A stretch of DNA of 64,000 nt from Batillaria attramentaria (lineage: Eukaryota > Mollusca > Gastropoda > Batillariidae), in assembly GCA_018292915.2 (NCBI GenBank), contig JACVVK020000147.1:917001-981000 (forward strand), read 5' to 3'. Shown piece after piece: positions 21,096-30,628 of this stretch. Made by a program: the position numbers and the translations under genes. Each line of letters starts with the position of its first letter. The first letter of the stretch is position 1. The notes beneath the pieces were generated by a model. That model did no database searches, had not been told where the DNA came from, and was given only the letters and a program-made list of their open reading frames with translations.

Positions 21096-23367
21096 ATGAT
21101 GTTGCGAATCCTTGCCTGTCTGTGTTTGTTTGAGGCTGTCTGGTAAGTACGAATAATAAATTTGCTTTACCTAACTATTTTGTATTTAGTTTATATAATT
21201 TGTTTGATTTTTTTAAAGGATTCCTCTGTATAGCGGTGTCTAGAATATTACATACGGTAAACTTACAATAAAAAAAAGAGCGTCATCGTTATGAAATGTA
21301 TAATTTCCTAGACACCGAGCTTTACAAAACCAATGGAGCAGATTTTTTAAAAAATAGAACAATTGTAATCCTTCTAAACAAATGCAATATAACACCTACA
21401 GAAGTTTGATATTTCGGCGAATTTATCTGCCTTCTTCAGAAAGCACAGTAGTTATTGACGCCCGATGCCAAACTGATCTCTATAATAATACATAATACAT
21501 AATTGTATCTTTTTATCCGTTTTAAAATTATTTGCTGTTGATGTTAGTTGACGATATTCGTGTATACCATTCAATCAATAATATACTAAAGCTATACTGG
21601 TGAACACAAACATGTGATGTAACACAAAAACCAGAATGTACTTGGTTGGCTAGCCGGGGTTTATCGTCCCACGCCACAACGAGGTGGTCAGAGACAGCCC
21701 TAGGGGGCAGGTTATGGGCGATGGGGATAGCTACCCTATCTGAACAGTCCAGCCGAACACTTATTCAATCCAGCCAGACTGCCAGGTCGGACATTTTATG
21801 TATCCTCGACTGTAATGGACAAGTTACACAAACAGATCCATTTCACAGTCAGAGGAAGCGGGGCAACGTGAAAAAGGCCTGTACAAATGTTGGGCCCTTT
21901 CGAGATTCGAGTCCAACACTCAAACCGTTCAGTCACCGAATCCCCCTCACCAAAATGTACGTCATCGGCATGGCATATAAAGCAAAACGTATGAGCTTTG
22001 AGAAACAAATCATCCAATCACACGTTGCGTCTCATCCAGGACCCAGGTGGCGGAGCATCATGGTCACGTGTTCGAGCAGCTGTTCCAGGCCATAGACCAG
22101 AATGGCGACGGCCACATCAGGAAGGCCGAATTCGACGCCATAGCATCTGATCTGGATATAGACGGTATACCTAGCTGCTATATGTACCTCATATGCGTTT
22201 GCTTAACTCTGAACAGCGCCCCCGGGGAAGCCGGGGTGGTCGAATGGTAGAGCGTTGGACTTCTAATGCTCGGGTCGTGAGTTCGATCCCGGCTGGGGCC
22301 AAATATTTGTGCTGGCTTTTTCATCGTTGCCACGTCTTTGATATCACCCTATGTGGTGGAAAAGGACGTTAAACCCCCAAACACCCACCCAGCCACCCTG
22401 AACAGCTCCCGGCCCGACCATCCCCTGCCCAGTATATGCTACGGCTGGTTAAAGAGAACAAACCACCAGCAGGAGCCACTTCAAGCCACTATTACACAAG
22501 GCGTTAGGTCCAATTCGAGAGGTCAGGTTCGAGTCCCACTAGGGGGAAAAAAAAATCTTTCTTGTATAAACCACCATTCATTCGGGCCGACCTTCGGGGG
22601 TTCCCTCCGGGTACTCCGGCTTCCTCCTCCTCTGCTTTGGAAATGTTCAGCCCCTCAAAAATGTAAAAAAATTCAAAAAAGAAAAAAAAAATGCAATATT
22701 AAAATTTTCGAAACTTAAATTGCTAAGCTGGCCCTTCAGACCACGTGATTGCAATGTGTTCATGTCCAGTCTCTGAGAGAATGCGTGTGATTCACGTGAG
22801 CGTGCGTGTTGGGTTTAGCTCGCGGCGTTTTGAGCCAAATATTTGGGATAAAGCGCTTATATTATTATTATTATTATCATTATTATTAATGATCGAAGCC
22901 ATTGTGGCTGAAACGCCTCAGTGATTCAGTTTTCCTGAACCGATTGCAGGTAACGGCAAGGTGACCGAGCAAGAGTTCATCCAAGCGTGGGAAAGCGTGA
23001 CGCAGGGTGCAGGGGACGCTGACATCAACCGTCACGCCGCAGAGTTGCTGTTCGAATCCGTGGACGGCGGCAGCGGTAGCATCAGTTTGAGCAACATCGA
23101 CGTCCTCTACACAGCCTTCGACACTGACGGTCAGTACACACGGTTCTGTATTCAAGGTCGTTCTGCCGCTGACACTCGGAAACTCCGTATCCCTCATGTC
23201 AGAACAAAGACCTTTGGTCAGCGTAATTAATTTTTCTTACCAGGGTCCGACTTGTTGGAATGATCTCCCAGCATCTATCGAATATGCAGACAGAAAACCA
23301 TAATCTGAAAACCCACCTCTGTACTGTCCTCAACCAATAGCTGTTACCACATTATCATCTTTCTGGT

Positions 23368-23434
<67 letters not shown>

Positions 23435-24813
23435 CGGAGGCAGCGGAGGCATTATATGTTTGGGCTAAATGAGTAAATGTATGTGGGGAGGCATGTTGCG
23501 TGTGTTTCTGGGTGAGTGAGTGTATGTTTGATTGTAAGGCGCTGCGGGAGGGAGAGCGTCCTTTGAATGCCCATATTATTATTATTATTATTTAGGCCTG
23601 ATAAAGCGATGACACGTTTCTAAGATCAACTCAAATGGTTTCTGTTTGCAGGGAACGGAGATGTGGCAAAACAAGAATTCCTGCAGGAATGGTACAAGGT
23701 TGGTTATTGTCTTCATTATACGCATTCTTCTGGAAGGAAATGTGGTCTCAAAAATCTCGGGAGTTGCTCACTCTCGTTGTCTTACTGCAAAGTATCTTCC
23801 TCTTTCGTATTAATTTATAACCTCGCTTTGACCGCCTCGATTAAAGTGGTATGGACCTTACAACTAACCAAAGCTGTGACACCAAGAGTCTTGAAACACG
23901 TTGCTCTTGGGCAGGGAGTTGCTTCGTGTGTTATTTAGCTAGATGCCTTTGCATGCAGCCCCGCTCAAGTTCAATCCGAACGCGTGTATCATGAATGTTG
24001 TTGTTGTTGCTGCTGCTGTCGCTGCTGATGCTTCGTTTTTGTTGATGTTGTTGATGTGCTGCTGATGCTTCGTTGTTGTTGATGTTGTTGTTTTGCTGCT
24101 GATACTTCGTTGTTTTTGTTGTTGGTGGTGGTCATGCTGCTGCCGCTGCTGATACCTCGTTGTTGTTGTTGTCGTTTTTGCTGTTGTTGTGCTACTGATG
24201 CTTCGTTGTTGTTGTTGTTGTTGCTCATGCTGCTGCCGCTGTCGATACTTCGTTGTTGCTGTTGTTGTTGTTGTTGTTTTTGCTTTTGTTGTGCTACTGA
24301 TGCTTCGTTGGTGTTGTTGATGCCTCTGCCGCTACTGATGCTTCGTTGTTGTCGTTGTTTCTGCTGCTACTGCTGTCGCTGCTGTCTTTGTTGTTGTTTC
24401 TGCTGCTGCTGATGCTGTTGTTGTTGCCGCTGTTGTTGTTGTTGCTGCCTCTGCAGCCGCTGATACTAATGTTCTTGTTGGTTTTGTTGCTGCCGCCGCT
24501 GCTGATTCTACTGTAGTTGTTGTTGTTGCCGCCGCTGATTCTACTGTAGTTGTTGTTGTTGTTGTTGTTGTTGCCGCTGCTGATTCTAGTTGTTGTTGTT
24601 GTTGTTGCCGCTGCTGATTCTGCTGTAGTTGTTGTCGTTGTTGTTGCCGCTGCTGATTCCACTGTAGTTGTTGTTGTTGCTGTTGTTGCTGCTGCCGCTG
24701 CTGATAATATCGGTGTTGTTGTCGTTGGATGTAGTTACTACGAGTGCAGGCTTTATTCTTTGTTTCAGATTCATCCTGGACATGGGTTGATAGGCCCACC
24801 GCAGCACGCATGA
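21096..24813 (+). CDS. Secreted four-EF-hand protein A
   Basis: Five exons, 21096-21142, 22040-22164, 22950-23129, 23652-23698 and 24769-24813, join exactly in phase to 147 codons and a TGA stop. Residues 1-16 (MMLRILACLCLFEAVW) form a signal peptide, so the protein is probably secreted or enters the ER. Three canonical calcium loops are visible: D35-E46 (DQNGDGHIRKAE), D55-E66 (DIDGNGKVTEQE) and D115-E126 (DTDGNGDVAKQE). A third, degenerate hand around residues 96-107 lacks the usual ligands and the terminal Glu. The C-terminus is a short Gly/Pro/His tail. Two introns split the Gly codon of EF loops 2 and 4. A paralogue with the same layout lies 4 kb downstream. A calcium-binding extracellular role (for example mantle or haemolymph) is inference. 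Introns contain SINEs, a GT array and a long trinucleotide array. Confidence 0.88.
21848..21955 (-). mobile_element. tRNA-derived SINE related to family B
   Basis: Reverse-oriented: on the minus strand it reads a tRNA-like head (ctgaacggtttgagtgttgg, then a B-box-like segment), then cacgttgccccgcttcctct. It lies in intron 1 of the EF-hand gene A. Confidence 0.6.
22221..22397 (+). mobile_element. tRNA-Arg-derived SINE (family A), full copy
   Basis: The tRNA head (cgaatggtagagcgttggac, B-box gagttcgatcc) is followed by the body ccaaatatttgtgctgg and the tail ending ccccaaacacccaccca. The flanks carry a probable 13-bp target duplication (CTGAACAGCGCCC, 22208-22220; CTGAACAGCTCCC, 22398-22410; one mismatch). 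It lies in intron 2 of EF-hand gene A. Confidence 0.85.
23371..23433. repeat. GT microsatellite
   Basis: About 31 GT units in intron 3 of EF-hand gene A. Confidence 0.95.
23990..24720. repeat. 730-bp TTG/CTG trinucleotide array
   Basis: An imperfect trinucleotide tract (TTG, CTG, CCG, CGT mixtures) fills most of intron 4 of EF-hand gene A. Larger units recur, such as gctgctgatgcttcgttg and gccgctgctgattctactgt. It is open in several frames on both strands, giving runs of Leu/Val/Cys or Asn/Ser/Gln that are not genes. Confidence 0.92.
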
Positions 24814-25365
24814 TCTGTAGATCACTAGCTTATCATCAGTACCTGAGTTGTCCTAAACTGGTCACATATAATTATTGTGTAATAAATTGCCTTGACAGCA
24901 CTTGGACTCCCTGTGCAATGCTCGTTTGCTTATATTTTCGTTTGTTTGATAATAATAACAATAATTAAGAAGATGAAAACGAACAAAGAATAACAAGAAC
25001 AAGAACAAAATAAAACGCAAATAAACAAATACACCGACATTAAAAACGGAACCGAAACCAATTCCGAAATGTGGAGAGTTATGCTGACATCTTTGAAACT
25101 GTACTGCGGCGATTATCTACAATGTAAGGTCAGTTAAAAATAATCATGTCATCCTTTCTTGTGACTGGCAGTCGGGTTTGTTTTGTTTTGTTCTGTTCTG
25201 GTCTTCCACATTCTCCCCAACACCAAAGCAAGATGTGAAATTAAAAATATCCAACAACAACAAACAAACAAACAAAATGATGCTTCACGACTTTACTGCG
25301 GTTTGCTAAGTGTCATGACAACGACATGTTGAAGACATCGACAGTAAACCTTTGTCGATTAGTAA
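24814..25365. other. 3' flank of EF-hand gene A
   Basis: AT-rich sequence; possible polyadenylation signals are aataaa at about 24881 and 25008. No gene or repeat recognised otherwise. Confidence 0.45.
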
Positions 25366-25627
25366 CTCAGTTGGTACAGTTCGCCCGTTAGGGGGTGCAA
25401 ATGTATACCAGTCAATTCCGTCGCTACTTCGGATAAAGTAAAGTCGTAGAATGAAGTCAGCGGCCACGTGCCTTCACCTCGCCAAACCTCGGAGTACATC
25501 TGCACCCCCTGCCGTGTTGCGGGGATACAGTTGCCCCCGTTAGAGGACGACTGGAGTTTATTTGCCCCTCCTGCGCATGACTGGTATACATTTGCACCCC
25601 CTAACGGGCGAACTATACCAACTGAGC
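25366..25627 (+). mobile_element. MITE with CTCAGTTGGTA ends, intact copy
   Basis: A 262-bp element with long inverted ends. The left end contains cgcccgttagggggtgcaaa and tgtataccagtca, and the right end carries the reverse complement of both. An 8-9 bp target duplication, ATTAGTAA(C), flanks it (25358-25366 and 25628-25636). The duplication length suits hAT-type elements (inference). Confidence 0.85.
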
Positions 25628-25788
25628 ATTAGTAACACATGGCCAGTTTCAACAGGGGTCTTCCGCAGGTCAGTCGCCAGTAAAGTGACCATACGTCTCG
25701 TGGATGTGCAGACAGACAGAAAGACAAACTACACTGTATCAGATGACAGCAAGAGCCGATAACTAAGGCTCAGTTGCTATAGTTCGCC

Positions 25789-27720
25789 TTTGACAGGAGG
25801 ATCTCGGTGAGAGTCGGAGCCTCCCTGTCGGATGAGCACATCCTCGATATGGGCGTCCCGCAAGGCAGCGTGATCGCGCCTACCCTGTTCTCAATCATGC
25901 TACACGACATTGAGGCCAAGGTCGGCAGGCCGGACATAAAAATGTCACTGTACGCAGATGACCTGGCCATTTGGACTGAGCTGCCCACTCAGCTGCCAGG
26001 AAAGACAGCTTTTATGAAAAAGTTGTACGAAAGATGGCGGACCAAATTTCAGTCGTGTGTGGATGACATCCAGGGTTACATGGGGCAGAATGGCTTCCAG
26101 CTCTCCCCGGAGAAAACATCACTCGTGGTGTTCTCCAGGACAAACGGAGCGAAGAACGCCATGTCCATACAAATCGGGAACGTGACCATCAAGCCTTGCA
26201 GCGAGGCTAAGTTCCTGGGAGTGACACTGAATGAACGCCTGCGGTGGCAGCCGCACATCAGCAACCTAACCGCAAAAGCTGCGCGATCAGTGAACCTGAT
26301 CAAAATCCTGTCAGCTGAGAGGTGGGCAACACCACGCAGCCTCATCCATCTAACGAACGCTCTGGTGAGATCCCGCCTCACGTACGGATGCGAAGCCTTC
26401 TTCGCACTGTCGAAAGCCGAATATCTGAAGCTTGAACGAGTTGAACTGGCAGCCCTGAAAACGGCAATTGGTGCTAGAAAAAGTGCGAGAAACGACCTGG
26501 TATACCAGGAAGCAGGCTGGCTACCACTCAGGGAGGAATGCAAAAGGAGGTGTGCCAACTTCCAGGCTGCCATGCACGCTACTGAGACCACCTTGGGGGA
26601 TGGTCTCACAGAGACAGTCACCAAGGAGACCCTGATCCGGCAGGGTCTGGAAGTCAAAGCGCCACGAATATATCGGACGACCATCCCGATGGCGGAGCAC
26701 ACAAATGACATCTGGTCAGAGTGCGGAGCGAAACCTGAGGTGGCACAAACTCCCAAGCCGGTCTTTCCTCCCTGGGAGCTGGCTAAGCCCGAGTACGAAC
26801 ACCGCTATGCTGAAGGCGCGTCAAAGAAAGCAGACTCTGCTCTTGCCACAACCCTGGCAAGAGAGAAGATCGAACAGCGCTTCTCCCAGCACCTGAAAAT
26901 CTATACGGACGGCTCTGTCCTAGACTCAGGAGAGGTTGGGTGCGCCTTCGTGATCCCAGACCTTGGAATCACAAGGCGCTACAAACTCAACGCCGGGTTA
27001 AGCATCTTCTCAGCAGAGATGTATGCAATCCTCATGGCCTGCACGTTTGTCAACGACATGCCAAACCCCCCGCTGGGGGTGGTCATTCTGTCCGACTCCA
27101 AGTCTTCACTCCAAGCCCTAGAGAGAGGGGGCACGAGGAATAGGAGTGATGTACAAAGCGAGATCCTCTTTCTGGCCCATCAGATCATCACGAAGGGAAC
27201 CATCTTAGCCCTCATGTGGCTACCCTCCCACAGCGGGATCAGAGGAAATGAGCTGGCCGATCGCGCGGCCCGGGACGCCACCGGCGATGGCTTGGAAGCA
27301 AAACTACTCCAGACACTCAGTGAAGTAAAAAGTAAGATACAAAGAGCGGCCCACACTCTCAGAGAGAGGAGACTCCGTGCATTGTGCGAAGAAAATGGCT
27401 GGGTCCACCTCCCGGGTGGCCAAAACCACGTGCCACTCTTCCCGCGCAGACACTCTGCAATCATCTGCAGAATACGCACACTGTGCTGCGCACACACATG
27501 GAGTAACGACCTCTGCCAGTGTGGGCAGCCCCCAGACATCCGCCACATTGTAAACGGTTGCGATGGCCTGCCCGCCAGCCTCCAGACGATCTGGGACCTG
27601 AGAGACAGATACTCACTGAAGACGGTAGACTTCCTCAAGCCACACCATGTCCTAGGTGATAGGCCAATGAGAACCCTGGCCGACGCGATCGTCAGATCAG
27701 ATCTGACAAAATGGTTCTAA
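25789..27720 (+). CDS. LINE reverse transcriptase/RNase H, 5'-truncated
   Basis: The reading frame is open from the first base of the insertion (TTT GAC AGG) to TAA at 27718-27720, 643 codons. The first Val codon sometimes taken as a start (GTG at 25807) is internal. Numbered from there, the reverse transcriptase palm shows GVPQGSV (16-22) and the catalytic YADD (49-52). An RNase H domain follows, with YTDGS (about 366), AEMYAI, SDSKSS (about 429) and LADRAA (Asp 485), which supply the four acidic residues. The C-terminus carries a CxCG...H...C knuckle (CQCGQPPDIRHIVNGC, about 570-585). Endonuclease and the fingers part of the reverse transcriptase are missing. RNase H in a single ORF fits the I-like clades; the exact clade is not settled. 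It is a dead copy for retrotransposition. Confidence 0.92.
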   Translation, partial: FDRRISVRVGASLSDEHILDMGVPQGSVIAPTLFSIMLHDIEAKVGRPDIKMSLYADDLAIWTELPTQLPGKTAFMKKLYERWRTKFQSCVDDIQGYMGQNGFQLSPEKTSLVVFSRTNGAKNAMSIQIGNVTIKPCSEAKFLGVTLNERLRWQPHISNLTAKAARSVNLIKILSAERWATPRSLIHLTNALVRSRLTYGCEAFFALSKAEYLKLERVELAALKTAIGARKSARNDLVYQEAGWLPLREECKRRCANFQAAMHATETTLGDGLTETVTKETLIRQGLEVKAPRIYRTTIPMAEHTNDIWSECGAKPEVAQTPKPVFPPWELAKPEYEHRYAEGASKKADSALATTLAREKIEQRFSQHLKIYTDGSVLDSGEVGCAFVIPDLGITRRYKLNAGLSIFSAEMYAILMACTFVNDMPNPPLGVVILSDSKSSLQALERGGTRNRSDVQSEILFLAHQIITKGTILALMWLPSHSGIRGNELADRAARDATGDGLEAKLLQTLSEVKSKIQRAAHTLRERRLRALCEENGWVHLPGGQNHVPLFPRRHSAIICRIRTLCCAHTWSNDLCQCGQPPDIRHIVNGCDGLPASLQTIWDLRDRYSLKTVDFLKPHHVLGDRPMRTLADAIVRSDLTKWF

Positions 27721-27981
27721 AAACCAAAACGCGAGGGGACACCCCAGTGATAATCTAAATGGCAAAAGTACGGATGACAGAACAGACTGAGGCACTGAAA
27801 AACAAACCCAGACCAGGCATCTGAAAGCCAAGTGAAGATCCTCTGACGCTGACCAAAGCTAAGCAAATCAGCCCTCACACACCCCAAAGACACTCGCCTA
27901 GCCAAGCAGCCAAAGTCACACGCCAGGAACAACTTGTCCTTAAGGACCAAAAGCCATAGGACGTAAAGCAAGCTAATGATG
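25789..27981 (+). mobile_element. 5'-truncated LINE (I-superfamily-like)
   Basis: The insertion is bounded by a 10-bp target duplication, ATAGTTCGCC (25779-25788 and 27982-27991). It begins directly inside reverse transcriptase coding sequence and ends in a short ATG-repeat tail (gctaatgatg). The 3' untranslated part runs from 27721 to 27981. Truncation at the 5' end is typical of target-primed reverse transcription. Intact coding over 640 codons suggests a young insertion. Confidence 0.88.
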
Positions 27982-28022
27982 ATAGTTCGCCCGTTAGGGG
28001 GTGCAAATGTATACCAGTCAAT

Positions 28023-28399
28023 ACAATATCAAGCCGCCACTTCCGTTTTTTAATAAAATTTGTTCGTTCTTATTAGCCTACATTTCCTTCAGTTTTCTTC
28101 AGATGTACCCTCTCTCTCTCTCTCTCTCTTTCTTGAAGGCGAAATCAGCCATACTGGTCCAACAGGCATGGGCAAGGGGGAGTAATTTTCATACACGCGT
28201 TGGCTTTCAGTTCTCTTCGAAAGGGCCCGAATTTCCATACATCCATCAATACAAATACCAACCTATTTGACTTCGGACAGCTCAATACTGGCATTTCCAG
28301 CACCGAACTATCGTCATCATGAGAAACGACGTAGGCGTCACAGATTTTGATAGGCGCTTCCGCCGCTGTTCCGGATGACCACAGTAATGTCACGGTTCT
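28023..28399. other. No gene recognised
   Basis: A short CT run at about 28111-28130; otherwise unremarkable sequence between the MITE remnant and a SINE. Confidence 0.45.
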
Positions 28400-28410
28400 T
28401 CAAAACTTCC

Positions 28411-28585
28411 GGGGGAGCCGGGGTGGTCGAATGGTAGAGCGTTGGACTTCTAATGCTCGGGTCGTGAGTTCGATCCCGGCTAGGGCCAAATATTTGTGCT
28501 GGCTTTTTCATCGTTGCTCCGTCTTTGATATCACCCTATGTGGTGGAAAAGGACGTTAAACCCCCAAACACCCACCCACCCACCC
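28411..28585 (+). mobile_element. tRNA-Arg-derived SINE (family A), full copy with target duplication
   Basis: This is the cleanest family member in the window. The tRNA head (ttggacttctaatgctcggg, B-box gagttcgatcc), body, and tail (gacgttaaacccccaaacac, then ACCC repeats) are followed at once by a second copy of the 11-bp flank TCAAAACTTCC (28400-28410 and 28586-28596). Near-identity to 22221-22397 indicates recent activity. Confidence 0.9.
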
Positions 28586-28904
28586 TCAAAACTTCCGCAC
28601 GTGACCTTGTAGTACATGTACCACTGACCTGAATTCAGCATTTGTATTTCTGTATACCTGTACCGACCAGACCAAACACCTGGAGTGTTCTCTCACGTTT
28701 AATCTTTGTGATCTTACTTCCAGCCTGCCCAATACGTGATCTGGAAGATTAAGCATGCTCGTATGACAAGCACAGCGACTCAAACATTACGCCAGCTTCA
28801 GATTACGTCATACTGACCGCTGACATAGGATCCAAATGAAAGTGGCGACGCGAATTGAAACCGCCATTTTTGCGAGGAACAACAGGGAGGAAGGATCGTT
28901 CACT

Positions 28905-30272
28905 ATGCTGAAACTTGTTCTCGTCTTCCTCTGCGCCATCGTGGCCGTCAGGTGAGAATTTTACATTGTATAAATTTGTATGATTCAGAGGATGGTGATT
29001 CCTCATGTTTACTTGTTCTAACCTCACCTGCAAAATGCTGGAAAGGAAGAAATAATCTCTATTTTTATTTATTTTTTTTTTTATTTTTTTTAGTGTTGGG
29101 ATTTCAAAGATGAATTGACTTCAAACGCCGGTCGACTTGAAACTGGCCATAACTTTGTGCTGACCATGTCTTCGTTTCCCCGTCTTTGATGTTTGTTTTA
29201 TTGTTGTTGTCGTCTCCATTGCTAAAGTTGTACTTCGTTTTGCATTTTATAGGAAGAAAAAAAAAAACAAAAAAAAACCTTCACATATTCAGTTTTAGCC
29301 CAGCTCTGTACCATCGGGTTTCACTACGCTTACCCTCTGTAATGATGACCCGAAACAAGGTAACCGAGACCTGAGCCGAGACAACTAATCAGTAAGAAGG
29401 GGAAAAACCAAACAAACAAACAAACAACACGACAAGGAAAGTGGACAGTTCTGAACAACTTTGTGGTCAACGTGGTATTTCACAGTGTGCACAGAAGCGG
29501 TGAGTTCTGTCGCATTCACCAGCACAGTACATTTTCAGCCTGTTTAGAGATTATTGCCTGCATGAGTTATGAGTTGTCCGCCGTGCATCCACTGAACCGC
29601 AGCATACATGCATTTTTCGTGGCAACTTTGTGCTCTGCCACGAAAAATGCGTGCTTGTTGCGACAAGGGAGAGGGGGGGGGGGGCAACTCATGCAGGCAA
29701 TAATCTCGAAACAGACTGAAAATGTACCGTCCTGGTGAATGCGACAGTTTTCACCGCTTCTGTGCACACTGTGAAATAACACCGGGACCTCAAAGTTGTT
29801 CGCTACTGTCCACTTTCCTTGTCACCGACTATTTTTGTTTTTTTCCTTCTTAGGTATCACTTAGCTCAGCTCGGTCTCGGTTAGCCCGACTTGAGCGTCG
29901 TCGCAGGGGCCTAGAGTTATCGACGGATCGGGTTGACAGCATGCATGCATTCAGTATTCGTGGCAACTTTGTGCTCTGCCACGACAAATGTGTGCTTGTT
30001 GCGGCAAGGGAGACAACTCATGAGTGTATGAGCTGTTTGTTTCTGTGAGACATCATTCTGTTTGTAAGGTTCACATTAGTGTCGTGTGTGTGTGTGTGGT
30101 TGGTGTGTTGAAGATGTCGGATCCAGCCTCACGCCCATCTGTACGAGATGATTTTTGACGCGGTGGACGCTGACTCTGACGGGCAGATCACAAAGGCCGA
30201 GTTTGACGCCATAGCTCCTTCTTTGGATATTGACGGTTCGTATCGTACATACAGTTTCTATGTCCTCATACA

Positions 30273-30304
<32 letters not shown>

Positions 30305-30472
30305 CGTCAACGGGACTTTATTTTCTTATTTTACACACAATACCGTGCAAAAGAAAACACATTAGTTTGCACACAGTCAGGTTTCCACGGCGCCGGCCTC
30401 GGCACAGATGCGACGTCCGCTTGCAATCAAACATACATAACTAAATCAGCATATTATAGAGCTTTTAAATAG

Positions 30473-30532
<60 letters not shown>

Positions 30533-30533
30533 A

Positions 30534-30628
<95 letters not shown>

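Larger units (their letters stand above)
25768..28022 (+). mobile_element. Second copy of the same MITE, interrupted by a LINE
   Basis: The MITE end (ggctcagttgctatagttcgcc, 25768-25788) is cut at 25788. It continues after the LINE at 27982 with atagttcgcccgttaggggg and tgcaaatgtataccagtcaa. Only the left end of the MITE is recognisable; the right part was not found. Confidence 0.75.

Noticed and set aside
23989..24825. Frames rich in Asn/Gln/Ser (minus) or Leu/Val/Cys (plus)
   Set aside because: Translation of a trinucleotide array that is an intron of EF-hand gene A.
26076..26756. 226-codon frame on the minus strand
   Set aside because: Antisense shadow of the LINE reverse transcriptase coding sequence; no motif of its own.
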